DNA of 7,509 nt from Acidiphilium sp. CAG:727 (GCA_000437515.1 FR898488.1:11611-19119); one strand, 5' to 3'. Shown: positions 1 to 6,533, numbered from the stretch's first letter. Made by a program: numbers and translations. The notes: a model not told the origin generated them from the letters alone.

Positions 1-1276
1 CCTCTACGGGCCCGGCGACGACGTGTCTGCCCGTGCGTTTTGCGGTCAACTCGTTGAGATATGCGTTCTGACACCCACCGCCTACGATATGAATCGTATC
101 GAATTTATACCCCGTAACCCTTTCAACGGTTTCAACCGCTCTTTTATAGCAAACGGCTAAACTGTCGTATACGCAAAGCGCGATTTCGCCCGGCGTTTCG
201 GGAACTTTTTGACCTGTTTTACGGCAATAATCCTTAATCGCTTCAATCATAGACGCGGGCGCAAGGAAAGAGTTATCGTTTACGTCGACTATGCTGTCAA
301 AATCTTTAACTTCTTTCGATAACGTAACGAAATCGCCCCAACTGTATTTTTTGTTATATTCGCGGCGAACGCATTGAATCATCCAAAGACCCATAATATT
401 TTTCAGGAATCTCGTCGACCTCTCGTATCCGCCCTCGTTAGTAAAGTTTTCTTTAAGAGCCTCTTCGGTAGAAATAGCCACCGGGCTTTCAATTCCGAGA
501 AGCGACCAGGTACCGCTCGAAATATAAAGAGGTTGACCGATTTCGGGAACAGCCATTACCGCGCTTGCCGTATCGTGCGTAGCCGGCAAAACGACTTTAA
601 GGTCGTAACCGATTTCTTTTGCGATTTCGGGTTTTAAGTTGCCTACGAGAGTTGCGGGATCGGAAAGTTCTTTGAAAAGTTTTTCGGGTAATCCGAGTTC
701 TTTTACCGTTTCCATATCCCAATCGCGGGTTTTCGCGCTCATAAGCCCGGTAGTCGAAGCATTAGTAAATTCGTTCTTCATTACGCCCGTCAAAAGATAA
801 TTGAAGAAATCGGGCATCATTAAAAATCTTTCCGCTTTATCTAATTTACCCGAAAGTTTATCGGTATAGAGTTGATAAATCGTGTTATAAATCTGAAATT
901 GAGATCCCGTTCTTTTATAGAGAGTTTCAAACGGGATTATTTCGTGTACTTTTTTAATCGGCTCTTCCGTTCTGCCGTCGCGATAGGCGTAAACGTCGCC
1001 TATAACCTTTCCGTCTGCGTCTATAAGAGCGTAATCTACGCCCCAGGTATCAATACCGACGCTTACGGGAATTTTACCCAGTTTTTTACATTCTTTAAGA
1101 CCCTCGATGATGTTAGAGAATAACTTTTCGTATTCCCAGACGAGATGTCCGTCTTTTTGTGTCATGCTGTTTTCAAAACGATATACTTCTTCCAAAACGA
1201 GTTTTCCGTTTTGTACGGAAGAAAGAATGTGTCTGCCGCTCGACGCGCCGATATCAATCGAAAGATAATACTTCAT
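1..1276 (-). CDS. rhaB: Rhamnulokinase (FGGY kinase), C-terminus cut off by the window edge
   Basis: This cytoplasmic sugar kinase transfers phosphate from ATP to L-rhamnulose, giving L-rhamnulose 1-phosphate, the second step of L-rhamnose breakdown. I translated 425 codons without a stop. Family members usually have about 470-490 residues, so only the last few dozen lie beyond the left edge. Visible FGGY features are the N-terminal phosphate-binding loop DIGASSGR (residues 8-15), GIDTWGVDYALI (74-85), AYRDGRT (97-103), PATHDTASAV with the likely catalytic base Asp235, ISSGTWSLLG (252-261) and the adenosine-site motif VGGGCQN (398-404). IDTWGVDY and the Gly-Thr-Trp-Ser segment resemble RhaB more than xylulose or glycerol kinases, but substrate is inferred from family resemblance. 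The ATG has an AAGGAG ribosome binding site at 1288-1293, 11 bases upstream, and its own promoter. Partner genes such as rhaI or rhaD would be expected to the left but are not visible. Confidence 0.92.
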   Translation of the reverse strand, partial: MKYYLSIDIGASSGRHILSSVQNGKLVLEEVYRFENSMTQKDGHLVWEYEKLFSNIIEGLKECKKLGKIPVSVGIDTWGVDYALIDADGKVIGDVYAYRDGRTEEPIKKVHEIIPFETLYKRTGSQFQIYNTIYQLYTDKLSGKLDKAERFLMMPDFFNYLLTGVMKNEFTNASTTGLMSAKTRDWDMETVKELGLPEKLFKELSDPATLVGNLKPEIAKEIGYDLKVVLPATHDTASAVMAVPEIGQPLYISSGTWSLLGIESPVAISTEEALKENFTNEGGYERSTRFLKNIMGLWMIQCVRREYNKKYSWGDFVTLSKEVKDFDSIVDVNDNSFLAPASMIEAIKDYCRKTGQKVPETPGEIALCVYDSLAVCYKRAVETVERVTGYKFDTIHIVGGGCQNAYLNELTAKRTGRHVVAGPVE

Positions 1277-1289
1277 TGTAATTTCCACT

Positions 1290-1338
1290 CCTTGCAGTCC
1301 TGTATATATAATACATTATTTTCGGGGTAATTGCAAGG
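1290..1338. repeat. 7-bp inverted repeat flanking the rhaB promoter
   Basis: CCTTGCA (1290-1296) and its exact complement TGCAAGG (1332-1338) lie on either side of the -10 element, with centres 42 bp apart. On the minus strand one arm overlaps the -35 hexamer and the other overlaps the ribosome binding site. The upstream arm is not in the predicted transcript, so this would be a DNA-level operator pair rather than an RNA hairpin. A 7-bp match in about 60 bases can arise by chance, and one arm is constrained by the ribosome binding site. Confidence 0.3.
1308..1336 (-). promoter_or_regulatory. Vegetative (sigma-A type) promoter of rhaB
   Basis: On the minus strand, TTGCAA (1331-1336) and TATTAT (1308-1313) are separated by exactly 17 bases. 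This is one mismatch from consensus in the -10 and two in the -35. The predicted transcript start near 1301 leaves a leader of about 25 bases containing the AAGGAG site. The promoter sits in the 84-base gap after sigK, where no terminator is visible. It implies that rhaB is a separate transcription unit. No catabolite-response element was recognised. Confidence 0.68.
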
Positions 1339-1360
1339 TTTTTTTCGATTTTTCGTTATT

Positions 1361-2062
1361 TTATTCCAAAAATTCGTTTCGTTTTATTTCAGATCTCAAT
1401 TTATATATCGCTTTTTTTTCCAATCTCGAAACGTAAGATCTCGAAATTCGCATGAGCGAAGCAACTTCGCGCTGCGCGAGAGGTCTTCCTCCCAACAATC
1501 CGAAACGAAGACATACTATTTTATATTCCCTTTCCGTAAGACAATTTTTCATTATGGCAAGAAAATTATCGCGAAGTACCGAATTTTCCACCTTGTCAAG
1601 CACTCCCTCGCCTTTTTCGGCGAGCAAATCCATTACGGTGAGTTCGTTCCCGTCTTTATCCGATCCGATGCCCTCGTATATCGAAACGTTGTTCTTATGT
1701 TTCTTGTTCGCTCTTATAAGCATAAGTATTTCGTTTTCGATACACCTTGCGGCGTAAGTGGCAAGTTGCGTTCCTTTGTCGGTTTCATAAGAATTTATCG
1801 CCTTTATAAGCCCTATAGACCCGACCGAAATAATATCGTCCTGCTCCTCCGCGCCCTGATATTTTTTCGCAACGTGCGCTACGAGCCGCAGATTATGTCT
1901 GATAAGAATCTCCCTGGCATGTAAATCGCCGTTTTCTTTGTATAGTTTCAGATATTTTTCTTCCTCTTCGGAAGAAAGCGGTTTCGGAAAGCCGTCGCCG
2001 CCTATACTTGAACAAAAAAATACGATTTTGGCGATTATCAACCTTATAAAATCAAAAAACAT
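1361..2062 (-). CDS. sigK: Sporulation sigma factor K precursor (pro-sigma-K), uninterrupted
   Basis: The product is the late mother-cell RNA polymerase sigma factor that drives coat and spore-maturation genes. From the ATG at 2062 it has 233 residues. Residues 1-18 are strongly hydrophobic and are followed by GFPKPLS (24-30). This aligns with the B. subtilis pro-sequence and AFPQPLS, placing the inferred SpoIVFB cleavage near Ser18/Ser19. Region 2 holds NLRLVAHVAKKY (57-68), DDIISVGSIGLIKAI (75-89) and LATYAARCIENEI (100-112). Region 4 holds LTEREYKIVCLRFGL (175-189) and the helix-turn-helix around residues 195-215 (ISRSYVSRLEKKA). The site after IENEI, where the skin element splits the B. 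subtilis gene, is continuous here (about 1725-1735). Sigma-E is the nearest alternative, but the short FPKPLS-type N-terminus and the IGSDKDGNE segment (132-140) fit sigma-K better. It follows a reductase gene after 51 bases, with a possible promoter of its own. Confidence 0.88.
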   Translation of the reverse strand: MFFDFIRLIIAKIVFFCSSIGGDGFPKPLSSEEEEKYLKLYKENGDLHAREILIRHNLRLVAHVAKKYQGAEEQDDIISVGSIGLIKAINSYETDKGTQLATYAARCIENEILMLIRANKKHKNNVSIYEGIGSDKDGNELTVMDLLAEKGEGVLDKVENSVLRDNFLAIMKNCLTEREYKIVCLRFGLLGGRPLAQREVASLMRISRSYVSRLEKKAIYKLRSEIKRNEFLE

Positions 2063-2068
2063 AAGCAA

Positions 2069-2076
2069 CCCTCTTT
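2069..2076 (-). promoter_or_regulatory. Ribosome binding site that fixes the sigK start
   Basis: The minus strand reads AAAGAGGG, with its last G six bases before the ATG at 2060-2062. An in-frame TTG at 2066-2068 would start right next to this site with no spacing, so the ATG is preferred. This removes two residues from the longest possible reading frame and gives an N-terminus starting MFFDFIR. Confidence 0.72.
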
Positions 2077-2082
2077 AAGGAT

Positions 2083-2111
2083 AACTTATGTTTCTTTTTG
2101 TCGGATTATGT
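2083..2111 (-). promoter_or_regulatory. Possible sigma-E-type promoter of sigK
   Basis: In the 51-base gap before sigK the minus strand reads ACATAAT (2105-2111), a 14-base spacer, then CATAAGTT (2083-2090). Against the mother-cell sigma-E consensus (KMATATT, 14-15 bases, CATACA-T) each element matches five of seven fixed positions. In Bacillus, sigK is transcribed by sigma-E RNA polymerase with SpoIIID, so the position makes biological sense. The match is partial and the region is A-rich, so the call is tentative. The predicted transcript start, near 2076, would leave only about 15 bases of leader. Confidence 0.33.
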
Positions 2112-2113
2112 CA

Positions 2114-2905
2114 TTATCTGACGTTTGGCGTACCGTCGAATTTTTGCCTGCGCATCCATATCTTCATTACCGTTTTATGCGGAAGAATTTTCGCGCCGAG
2201 TTTCTGAAAATTATTGATTTTCCCGTAAACGGACATATCTTTATTTCTGTAAGCGTCGCGAATTGCTTTTTTAACGACTTTTACGGCGTCGTACATTACG
2301 CCGTAATTAATTACAACCGTTTTTTCTTCGCTGTTTATCGCCCTGTCGAAAAACTCTGTTTTTACCCAGTACGGACATACGGCAGTAACGCTGATTTTTC
2401 TGTACTTCAATTCGACGTTGAGCGCCCTCGAATAACTCAGAACGAAGGCTTTGGTCGCAGCGTAAACGTTTATATACGGTATCGGTTGAAACGCGGCGCA
2501 CGACGCGACGTTTATAATCTTCGAACCGTCGCTCATAAACGGCAAAGCGGTAGCGCACGCGGAAACGACCGCCTTACAATTAAGATCTATCATATTCAGT
2601 TGCGTTTCAAGCGGAATTTTTTCGATATGACCGAATTTGCCGAACCCCGCGCAGTTCACGAGAAGTTTTATAAGCGGCTTTTCTTTTTCAAGCGCGTTTT
2701 TTATAACGTCGAAACTTTCCTGCTTCGATAAATCGAGCACAAAGATTTTAAGCGGAGTTTTTACTTCGCCTTTTAACTCTTTCAGTCTTTCTTCGCGCCT
2801 TGCAATGACCCAGATTTCGTCTACGTTGACTTTTAATTCGATTTGCCTGACGAATTCTCTGCCGAGCCCGCTTGATGCACCCGTTACGATAATTATTTCT
2901 TTCAT
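2114..2905 (-). CDS. Short-chain dehydrogenase/reductase (SDR), substrate unknown
   Basis: This is a classical SDR of 263 residues, the usual length, predicted to be a soluble NAD(P)-dependent oxidoreductase. The Rossmann fold begins with TGASSGLG (8-15). Asp58-Leu59 and NCAG (84-87) follow. The catalytic tetrad is complete: Asn109, Ser135, Tyr148 and Lys152, the last two in YAATK. Arg36 and Arg37 after the second strand suggest NADP(H) rather than NAD(H). The C-terminal 40 residues are basic and lack a recognised cofactor or substrate signature. The ATG is preceded by GGTGAGG ending four bases upstream. The gene lies 26 bases after trhP with no promoter between, so it is probably the last gene of the RNase J operon. 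SDR sequence alone does not give the substrate, and I see no obvious link to tRNA modification. Confidence 0.92.
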   Translation of the reverse strand: MKEIIIVTGASSGLGREFVRQIELKVNVDEIWVIARREERLKELKGEVKTPLKIFVLDLSKQESFDVIKNALEKEKPLIKLLVNCAGFGKFGHIEKIPLETQLNMIDLNCKAVVSACATALPFMSDGSKIINVASCAAFQPIPYINVYAATKAFVLSYSRALNVELKYRKISVTAVCPYWVKTEFFDRAINSEEKTVVINYGVMYDAVKVVKKAIRDAYRNKDMSVYGKINNFQKLGAKILPHKTVMKIWMRRQKFDGTPNVR

Positions 2906-2931
2906 ATTTCCTCACCGACTATGTAAACTTA

Positions 2932-4143
2932 CTATTTACGCAAAATATCCCCTTCGCGTAAATCGTATTCGCATTTAATTCTTATCTTCTGCTGAACGAT
3001 TTTTGCGTCGACAATTTCGTTTCCGTCTTCGTCGTACATTTCGTTTACGACAAACGTTTTATTGAAGTTATCGGACGGCGAAAGTATTTCCAAAACGTCG
3101 GATTTTTTGAATCTGTTACGCATTTCGATTTCGGCGTAACCGCCCTCCGTACTCTTCGTTACGACGGCGATAAATTGTTTTTCTCCGACCGATTGCGAAT
3201 CGGAATAGTTTACCGTATCACGGTTGTCGCCGAGTGTATACGCAGTGGTAAAAGCGCGGTGGCTCGTTTTAATCAACTCGTCGTAAAACATTGAATTTTC
3301 TTTGTATTTATCACCGATTTTACAATATTCGTCTATTGCTCTTCTATACGCGTTTATTACCGTTGCAAGATAATATTCGCTCTTCATTCTGCCTTCGATT
3401 TTGAGAGAAATAACGCCTGCATCGACCATTTCGTCTATATGGCTAATCATATTCAGGTCTTTACTGTTGAGAATATAACTGCCGCGTTCGTCTTCTTCTA
3501 TCGGATAATATTCTCCGCCTTTGTTTTTCTCGCGTAGTTCGTAACTCCACCTGCAAGCCTGAACGCATTCGCCGCGGTTCGAATCTCTTCCGTTAAGATA
3601 ATTCGATAATAGACATCTTCCGCTGTAAGATATACACATTGCGCCGTGAGCAAACGCTTCGAGTTCAATATCGGGAACGAATTCACGTATTTCGGCAATT
3701 TCGGCAAGCGACAACTCACGGGCAAGAACAACCCTTTCAAGTCCGTAATTTTTCCATGCTCTAACCGCATATTTATTCAAGGTATTAGCCTGCGTAGATA
3801 AATGTATCGGCAATTTCGGAGCGACTTCTTTACATAAATCGATTAAACCTATATCCGTAATCAAAACCGCGTCGACGCCGACCGAATATAAAAACTTAAA
3901 ATACTCTTTCGCCTTATCGAAATCGGAATTTTTAGCAAAAATATTGACGGTAACGTATACTTTAACGTTCCTTTTATGCGCGTATTGCACCGCTTCTCCG
4001 ATTTCTTCATCTGTAAAATTATCCGAAAGCGCCCTGAGCGAAAAACTCTTACCTCCGATGTACACGGCGTCCGCCCCATAATAAACAGCAGTTTTAAGTT
4101 TCGAAAAATTGCCTGCGGGAGCAAGCAATTCCGGTTTATTCAT
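2932..4143 (-). CDS. trhP: tRNA U34 5-hydroxylation protein, peptidase U32 family (TrhP2/YrrO-like)
   Basis: Proteins of this type make 5-hydroxyuridine at wobble position 34 of certain tRNAs, using prephenate-dependent chemistry, although the family is still named peptidase U32. The 403-residue protein starts with PELLAPAGN (4-12) and GADAVYIGG (23-31), has HLSTQ (114-118), and carries the U32 signature EAFAHGAMCISYSGRC (162-177). DSNRGECVQACRW (187-199) follows. Cys170, Cys177, Cys193 and Cys197 are the four conserved cysteines expected to hold an iron-sulfur cluster, as shown for the U32 relatives UbiU/UbiV. A C-terminal beta-rich domain follows from about residue 315. The order of motifs closely resembles B. 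subtilis YrrO (TrhP2). A YrrN-like (TrhP1) partner is not present next to it. The ATG lies one base after the trmR stop codon, and AAGAGG within the end of trmR serves as ribosome binding site. RlhA-type rRNA hydroxylation is the main alternative role. Confidence 0.88.
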   Translation of the reverse strand: MNKPELLAPAGNFSKLKTAVYYGADAVYIGGKSFSLRALSDNFTDEEIGEAVQYAHKRNVKVYVTVNIFAKNSDFDKAKEYFKFLYSVGVDAVLITDIGLIDLCKEVAPKLPIHLSTQANTLNKYAVRAWKNYGLERVVLARELSLAEIAEIREFVPDIELEAFAHGAMCISYSGRCLLSNYLNGRDSNRGECVQACRWSYELREKNKGGEYYPIEEDERGSYILNSKDLNMISHIDEMVDAGVISLKIEGRMKSEYYLATVINAYRRAIDEYCKIGDKYKENSMFYDELIKTSHRAFTTAYTLGDNRDTVNYSDSQSVGEKQFIAVVTKSTEGGYAEIEMRNRFKKSDVLEILSPSDNFNKTFVVNEMYDEDGNEIVDAKIVQQKIRIKCEYDLREGDILRK

Positions 4144-4144
4144 A

Positions 4145-4789
4145 TTATGCCTCTTTTTCTTTTTTATATGAAACGCTGACGCCGTCGCCGATGTCCGAAA
4201 CGGTAGTTATAAAGTCGCTATCCGTCGAAATCAGTCGCAAAAACTCACGCATATTGTTTTTTATCGTATTTTGCCTGTGCGGGGCTTTCACTTCGCCGGT
4301 TATATATCCTCTGTACAGAACGTTATCGGCAAATAAAATCGCGCCGTCCGACATTTTAGATTTGATTACGGGAAATAAATCTTTATACTTGGACTTATTG
4401 CAATCCAGAAACACAAAATCGTATTCGCCGGTTGCGTCATTGATTTTTTCAAGCGCGTCGCCTACAAATTGCGTTACCCTTTCATAAACGCCGAAATTTT
4501 CGAAATTCGTCTTTGCTTCTTCAGCCGATTTTTCCGATTTTTCAATCGTAGTAAGCGTAGAACACGGACTTGCAAGCAACATCGCAATTCCCGAGCATCC
4601 CGTAGCCGTTCCGAGTTCGAGTATTCTTTTCGGTTTTTTAATTTTAACAAACAATATCAATTCGTTAAGACTTTCGGTCAGAAGCGTCGGCACACCTTTA
4701 TTTCTGTACTCGTCGCGAAGCGATCTGAGTTTTTCGTCAAGAGTTGATTTCGCGTTTTCAAGTAAAATATCGGTAACGTATTCGTTCAT
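4145..4789 (-). CDS. trmR: tRNA 5-hydroxyuridine methyltransferase (class I O-methyltransferase, TrmR-like)
   Basis: The predicted enzyme uses S-adenosylmethionine to methylate 5-hydroxyuridine-34 to 5-methoxyuridine. It has 214 residues, close to the 217 of B. subtilis TrmR (YrrM). An N-terminal helical region with GVPTLL (32-37) precedes the SAM loop ILELGTATGCSG (56-67). Glu83 ends strand 2, and GDA (110-112) follows. Asp129, Asp155 and Asn156 (in FLDCNK and ADNVLYRG) match the metal ligands of catechol-type O-methyltransferases. The C-terminus has GDGVSVSYKK, like the GDG segment of TrmR. The family also contains caffeoyl-CoA and small-molecule methyltransferases, so function rests on this resemblance plus direct adjacency to trhP, whose product would supply the substrate. 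The ATG overlaps the RNase J stop codon (TAATG, 4787-4791). No good ribosome binding site precedes it, so translation is probably coupled to RNase J. Confidence 0.87.
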   Translation of the reverse strand: MNEYVTDILLENAKSTLDEKLRSLRDEYRNKGVPTLLTESLNELILFVKIKKPKRILELGTATGCSGIAMLLASPCSTLTTIEKSEKSAEEAKTNFENFGVYERVTQFVGDALEKINDATGEYDFVFLDCNKSKYKDLFPVIKSKMSDGAILFADNVLYRGYITGEVKAPHRQNTIKNNMREFLRLISTDSDFITTVSDIGDGVSVSYKKEKEA

Positions 4790-6441
4790 TATACTTCGGT
4801 TATGACCGGGATTATCATCGGATTTTTCTTCGTCTTTCTCAAAACGTAATTGCGGATATTTTTTCTGATGGAATTTTTTATTTCGCTGTTATCGCCGATA
4901 GTTTTTACGTCGAACGAAGTAACCGTTTTATAAACGATATATTTCGCTTCCTGAATCTGCGCGTCGGTAAGCAAAGACCCTTTTACGATAAGATCGGGAT
5001 CTTGTAATACTTCGCCAGTATCTTCGGATACGCAACACATAGCGACGATAAGTCCGTCTTCGGCAAGTCGTTTTCTGTCCCTTACGACGGTTTCCGTGTC
5101 GTCTATCGAAAGCCCGTCGATATATCTCGACCCCGAAGGCGTTTTTTCGCCGCGCTTCATACTTCGGGAAGTTATTTCGACGGTATCTCCGATTTCGGCA
5201 ATTAACATATTCGTATCTTTCATGCCCGTTTGCTTGGCAAGCGTACAATGCTTTTTAAGATGTCTGTATTCGCCGTGCACCGGTATAAAGAATTTCGGAT
5301 TAAGCAGATTGTGGATAATCTTTAATTCTTCCTGACAAGCGTGCCCCGAAACGTGGATTTTGGTTATCGATTTATAGACGACTTCCGCGCCTTTCTTATA
5401 AAGATTGTTTATTACCTGATAAATACTCTTTTCGTTACCGGGAATGGGCGAAGCGGAAATAATTATAGTATCGTTATTTCCTACCTGAACCTGATTGTAG
5501 TCGCCGGCAGCCATTCTCGTGAGCGCGCTCATAGGCTCTCCCTGACTGCCCGTGGATACGATTACGAGATCTTTATCCGCTACGTTTTTAATTTTTTCTA
5601 TATCTACGATAAGGTTTTCGGGGATGTTGATTTCTCCGACCTTTGTCGCCGCATCGACGACGTTAAGCATGCTTCTGCCGGAAAAAGCAATTTTTCTCTT
5701 ATGTTTAATGGCAAGATTAACTATCTGTTGCAGTCTGTGAACATTCGTTGCAAAAGTTGCCACTATTATTCTGCGTCTGACGTTATCGACGAAAAGTCTG
5801 TCCAGAGTTTCGCCGACGACGCGTTCGCTCATCGTATAACCTTCTTGTTCGACGTTGGTAGATTCGCATAACAACAAAGTTACGCCTTTTTTGCCTATTT
5901 CCGAAATTCTCGGAATATCTATCATCGATCCGTTAATCGGCGTTAAATCTATCTTGAAATCTCCCGAATGGAATACGACTCCGACGGGAGTCGAAATCGA
6001 CAGAGCGCAACTTCCGGGAATCGAGTGATTCACGTGTATAAATTCCACGGCGAAACAACCCGCTTTTATGATTGTACCGGGCTTTACGCAATTAAGAATA
6101 TAATCGTTAACCCTTTGTTCTTTAAGTTTATGCTCGCAAAGCATGAGCGTAAGTTTCGTACCGTATACGGGAACGTTAAGATCTTTAAGAACGTACGGCA
6201 GGGCGCCGATATGGTCTTCATGTCCGTGAGTTAAAAAAATCCCTCTTACTCTGTCCTTGTTCTGGAGTAAATACGTTATATCGGGGATGACCTGATCGAT
6301 ACCGGGCATTTCCGCGCTGGGAAACGTCAGTCCCGAATCTATTACTATTATGTCTTTTCCGTATTCGAGAGCGGTCATATTTTTACCTATCTCGCCTACT
6401 CCGCCTAAAAAGCGGACTTTTAATGAATTTTTTTCTTTCAA
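4789..6441 (-). CDS. rnjA: Ribonuclease J
   Basis: This metallo-beta-lactamase/beta-CASP nuclease acts as a 5'-to-3' exonuclease and endonuclease in mRNA turnover and rRNA maturation in the cytoplasm. The 550 residues match the usual length (about 555). The N-terminal domain starts with RFLGGVGEIGKN (10-21). It carries the zinc motif THGHEDHIG (71-79: His72, His74, Asp76, His77), His139 and Asp161 (HSGDF). The beta-CASP domain spans about 215-350, followed by VSGHA (364-368) and PVHGEYR (387-393) with ligands His367 and His389. Residues from about 450 form the C-terminal domain. All catalytic residues are present. The start codon is TTG at 6439-6441, supported by a well-spaced AAGGAG. J1 versus J2 cannot be decided from one copy, so the symbol is by resemblance. 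It heads the probable operon rnjA-trmR-trhP-SDR and lies downstream of valS. Confidence 0.96.
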   Translation of the reverse strand: MKEKNSLKVRFLGGVGEIGKNMTALEYGKDIIVIDSGLTFPSAEMPGIDQVIPDITYLLQNKDRVRGIFLTHGHEDHIGALPYVLKDLNVPVYGTKLTLMLCEHKLKEQRVNDYILNCVKPGTIIKAGCFAVEFIHVNHSIPGSCALSISTPVGVVFHSGDFKIDLTPINGSMIDIPRISEIGKKGVTLLLCESTNVEQEGYTMSERVVGETLDRLFVDNVRRRIIVATFATNVHRLQQIVNLAIKHKRKIAFSGRSMLNVVDAATKVGEINIPENLIVDIEKIKNVADKDLVIVSTGSQGEPMSALTRMAAGDYNQVQVGNNDTIIISASPIPGNEKSIYQVINNLYKKGAEVVYKSITKIHVSGHACQEELKIIHNLLNPKFFIPVHGEYRHLKKHCTLAKQTGMKDTNMLIAEIGDTVEITSRSMKRGEKTPSGSRYIDGLSIDDTETVVRDRKRLAEDGLIVAMCCVSEDTGEVLQDPDLIVKGSLLTDAQIQEAKYIVYKTVTSFDVKTIGDNSEIKNSIRKNIRNYVLRKTKKNPMIIPVITEV

Positions 6442-6447
6442 ATTCTG

Positions 6448-6455
6448 CTCCTTTT
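6448..6455 (-). promoter_or_regulatory. Ribosome binding site that supports the TTG start of RNase J
   Basis: The minus strand reads AAAAGGAG, with six bases before the TTG at 6439-6441. No in-frame ATG or GTG lies at a suitable distance. The next methionine is residue 22, inside the conserved glycine-rich N-terminal motif and therefore too late. This makes the TTG start secure. Confidence 0.85.
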
Positions 6456-6466
6456 ATGCAATTTTT

Positions 6467-6497
6467 ATAATACCCTAAACGGGGGAGATAAAGGCAA
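6467..6497 (-). promoter_or_regulatory. Weak possible promoter of the RNase J operon
   Basis: On the minus strand TATTAT (6467-6472), running into an A-rich stretch, makes a good -10 element. The best -35 is TTGCCT (6492-6497), but the spacer is 19 bases, longer than ideal. The -35 would fall in the loop region of the hairpin at 6476-6524. If the promoter is real, the transcript would start near 6460 and would not include the hairpin. Read-through from valS is the alternative. Confidence 0.25.
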
Positions 6498-6524
6498 ACT
6501 TTCTCCCTATATCTCCCTCGTTTA
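6476..6524 (-). repeat. Long imperfect hairpin between valS and RNase J
   Basis: The arms at 6510-6524 and 6476-6490 can pair over 15 positions with a single mismatch (A6518 with C6482 in the minus-strand RNA). After a U-U mismatch, three further pairs (6506-6508 with 6492-6494) leave an 11-base loop. The outer stem combines UAAACG and GGGAGAUA blocks. It begins 9 bases after the valS stop codon. The bases that follow on the minus strand (GGGTATTATAAAAATT) are not a T-run, so it is not a standard intrinsic terminator. It fills much of the 92-base gap and may act as an mRNA 3'-end stabiliser, a processing site or an operator. Confidence 0.65.
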
Positions 6525-6533
6525 TCAAATAAG

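Noticed and set aside
1337..1360. Terminator between sigK and rhaB
   Set aside because: The stretch is A/T-rich but contains no stem with paired G/C bases followed by a T-run on either strand. None is reported.
1331..1924. 197-codon open frame on the plus strand opposite sigK
   Set aside because: It lies almost wholly antisense to a well-supported sigma factor gene. Its translation is rich in Phe, Arg and Tyr without any recognisable motif, and it has no convincing ribosome binding site. It is best explained by codon use of the real gene.
2066..2068. TTG as start codon of sigK
   Set aside because: It directly abuts the AAAGAGGG site with no spacing. The ATG six bases downstream has proper spacing.
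2060..2090. Inverted repeat CATAAG...CTTATG around the sigK ribosome binding site
   Set aside because: The arms are only 6 bp with a 19-base loop, and the upstream arm overlaps the proposed -10 element and would not be in the transcript. It is likely chance in A/T-rich sequence.
2108..2731. 207-codon open frame on the plus strand opposite the SDR gene
   Set aside because: It is antisense to a gene with a complete catalytic tetrad. The predicted protein has low-complexity Phe/Arg/Tyr composition and no family resemblance.
2932..4143. Protease or collagenase function for the U32 family protein
   Set aside because: The family name is historical. Conserved cysteines, similarity to YrrO/TrhP and adjacency to trmR fit RNA hydroxylation, and no protease active site is evident.
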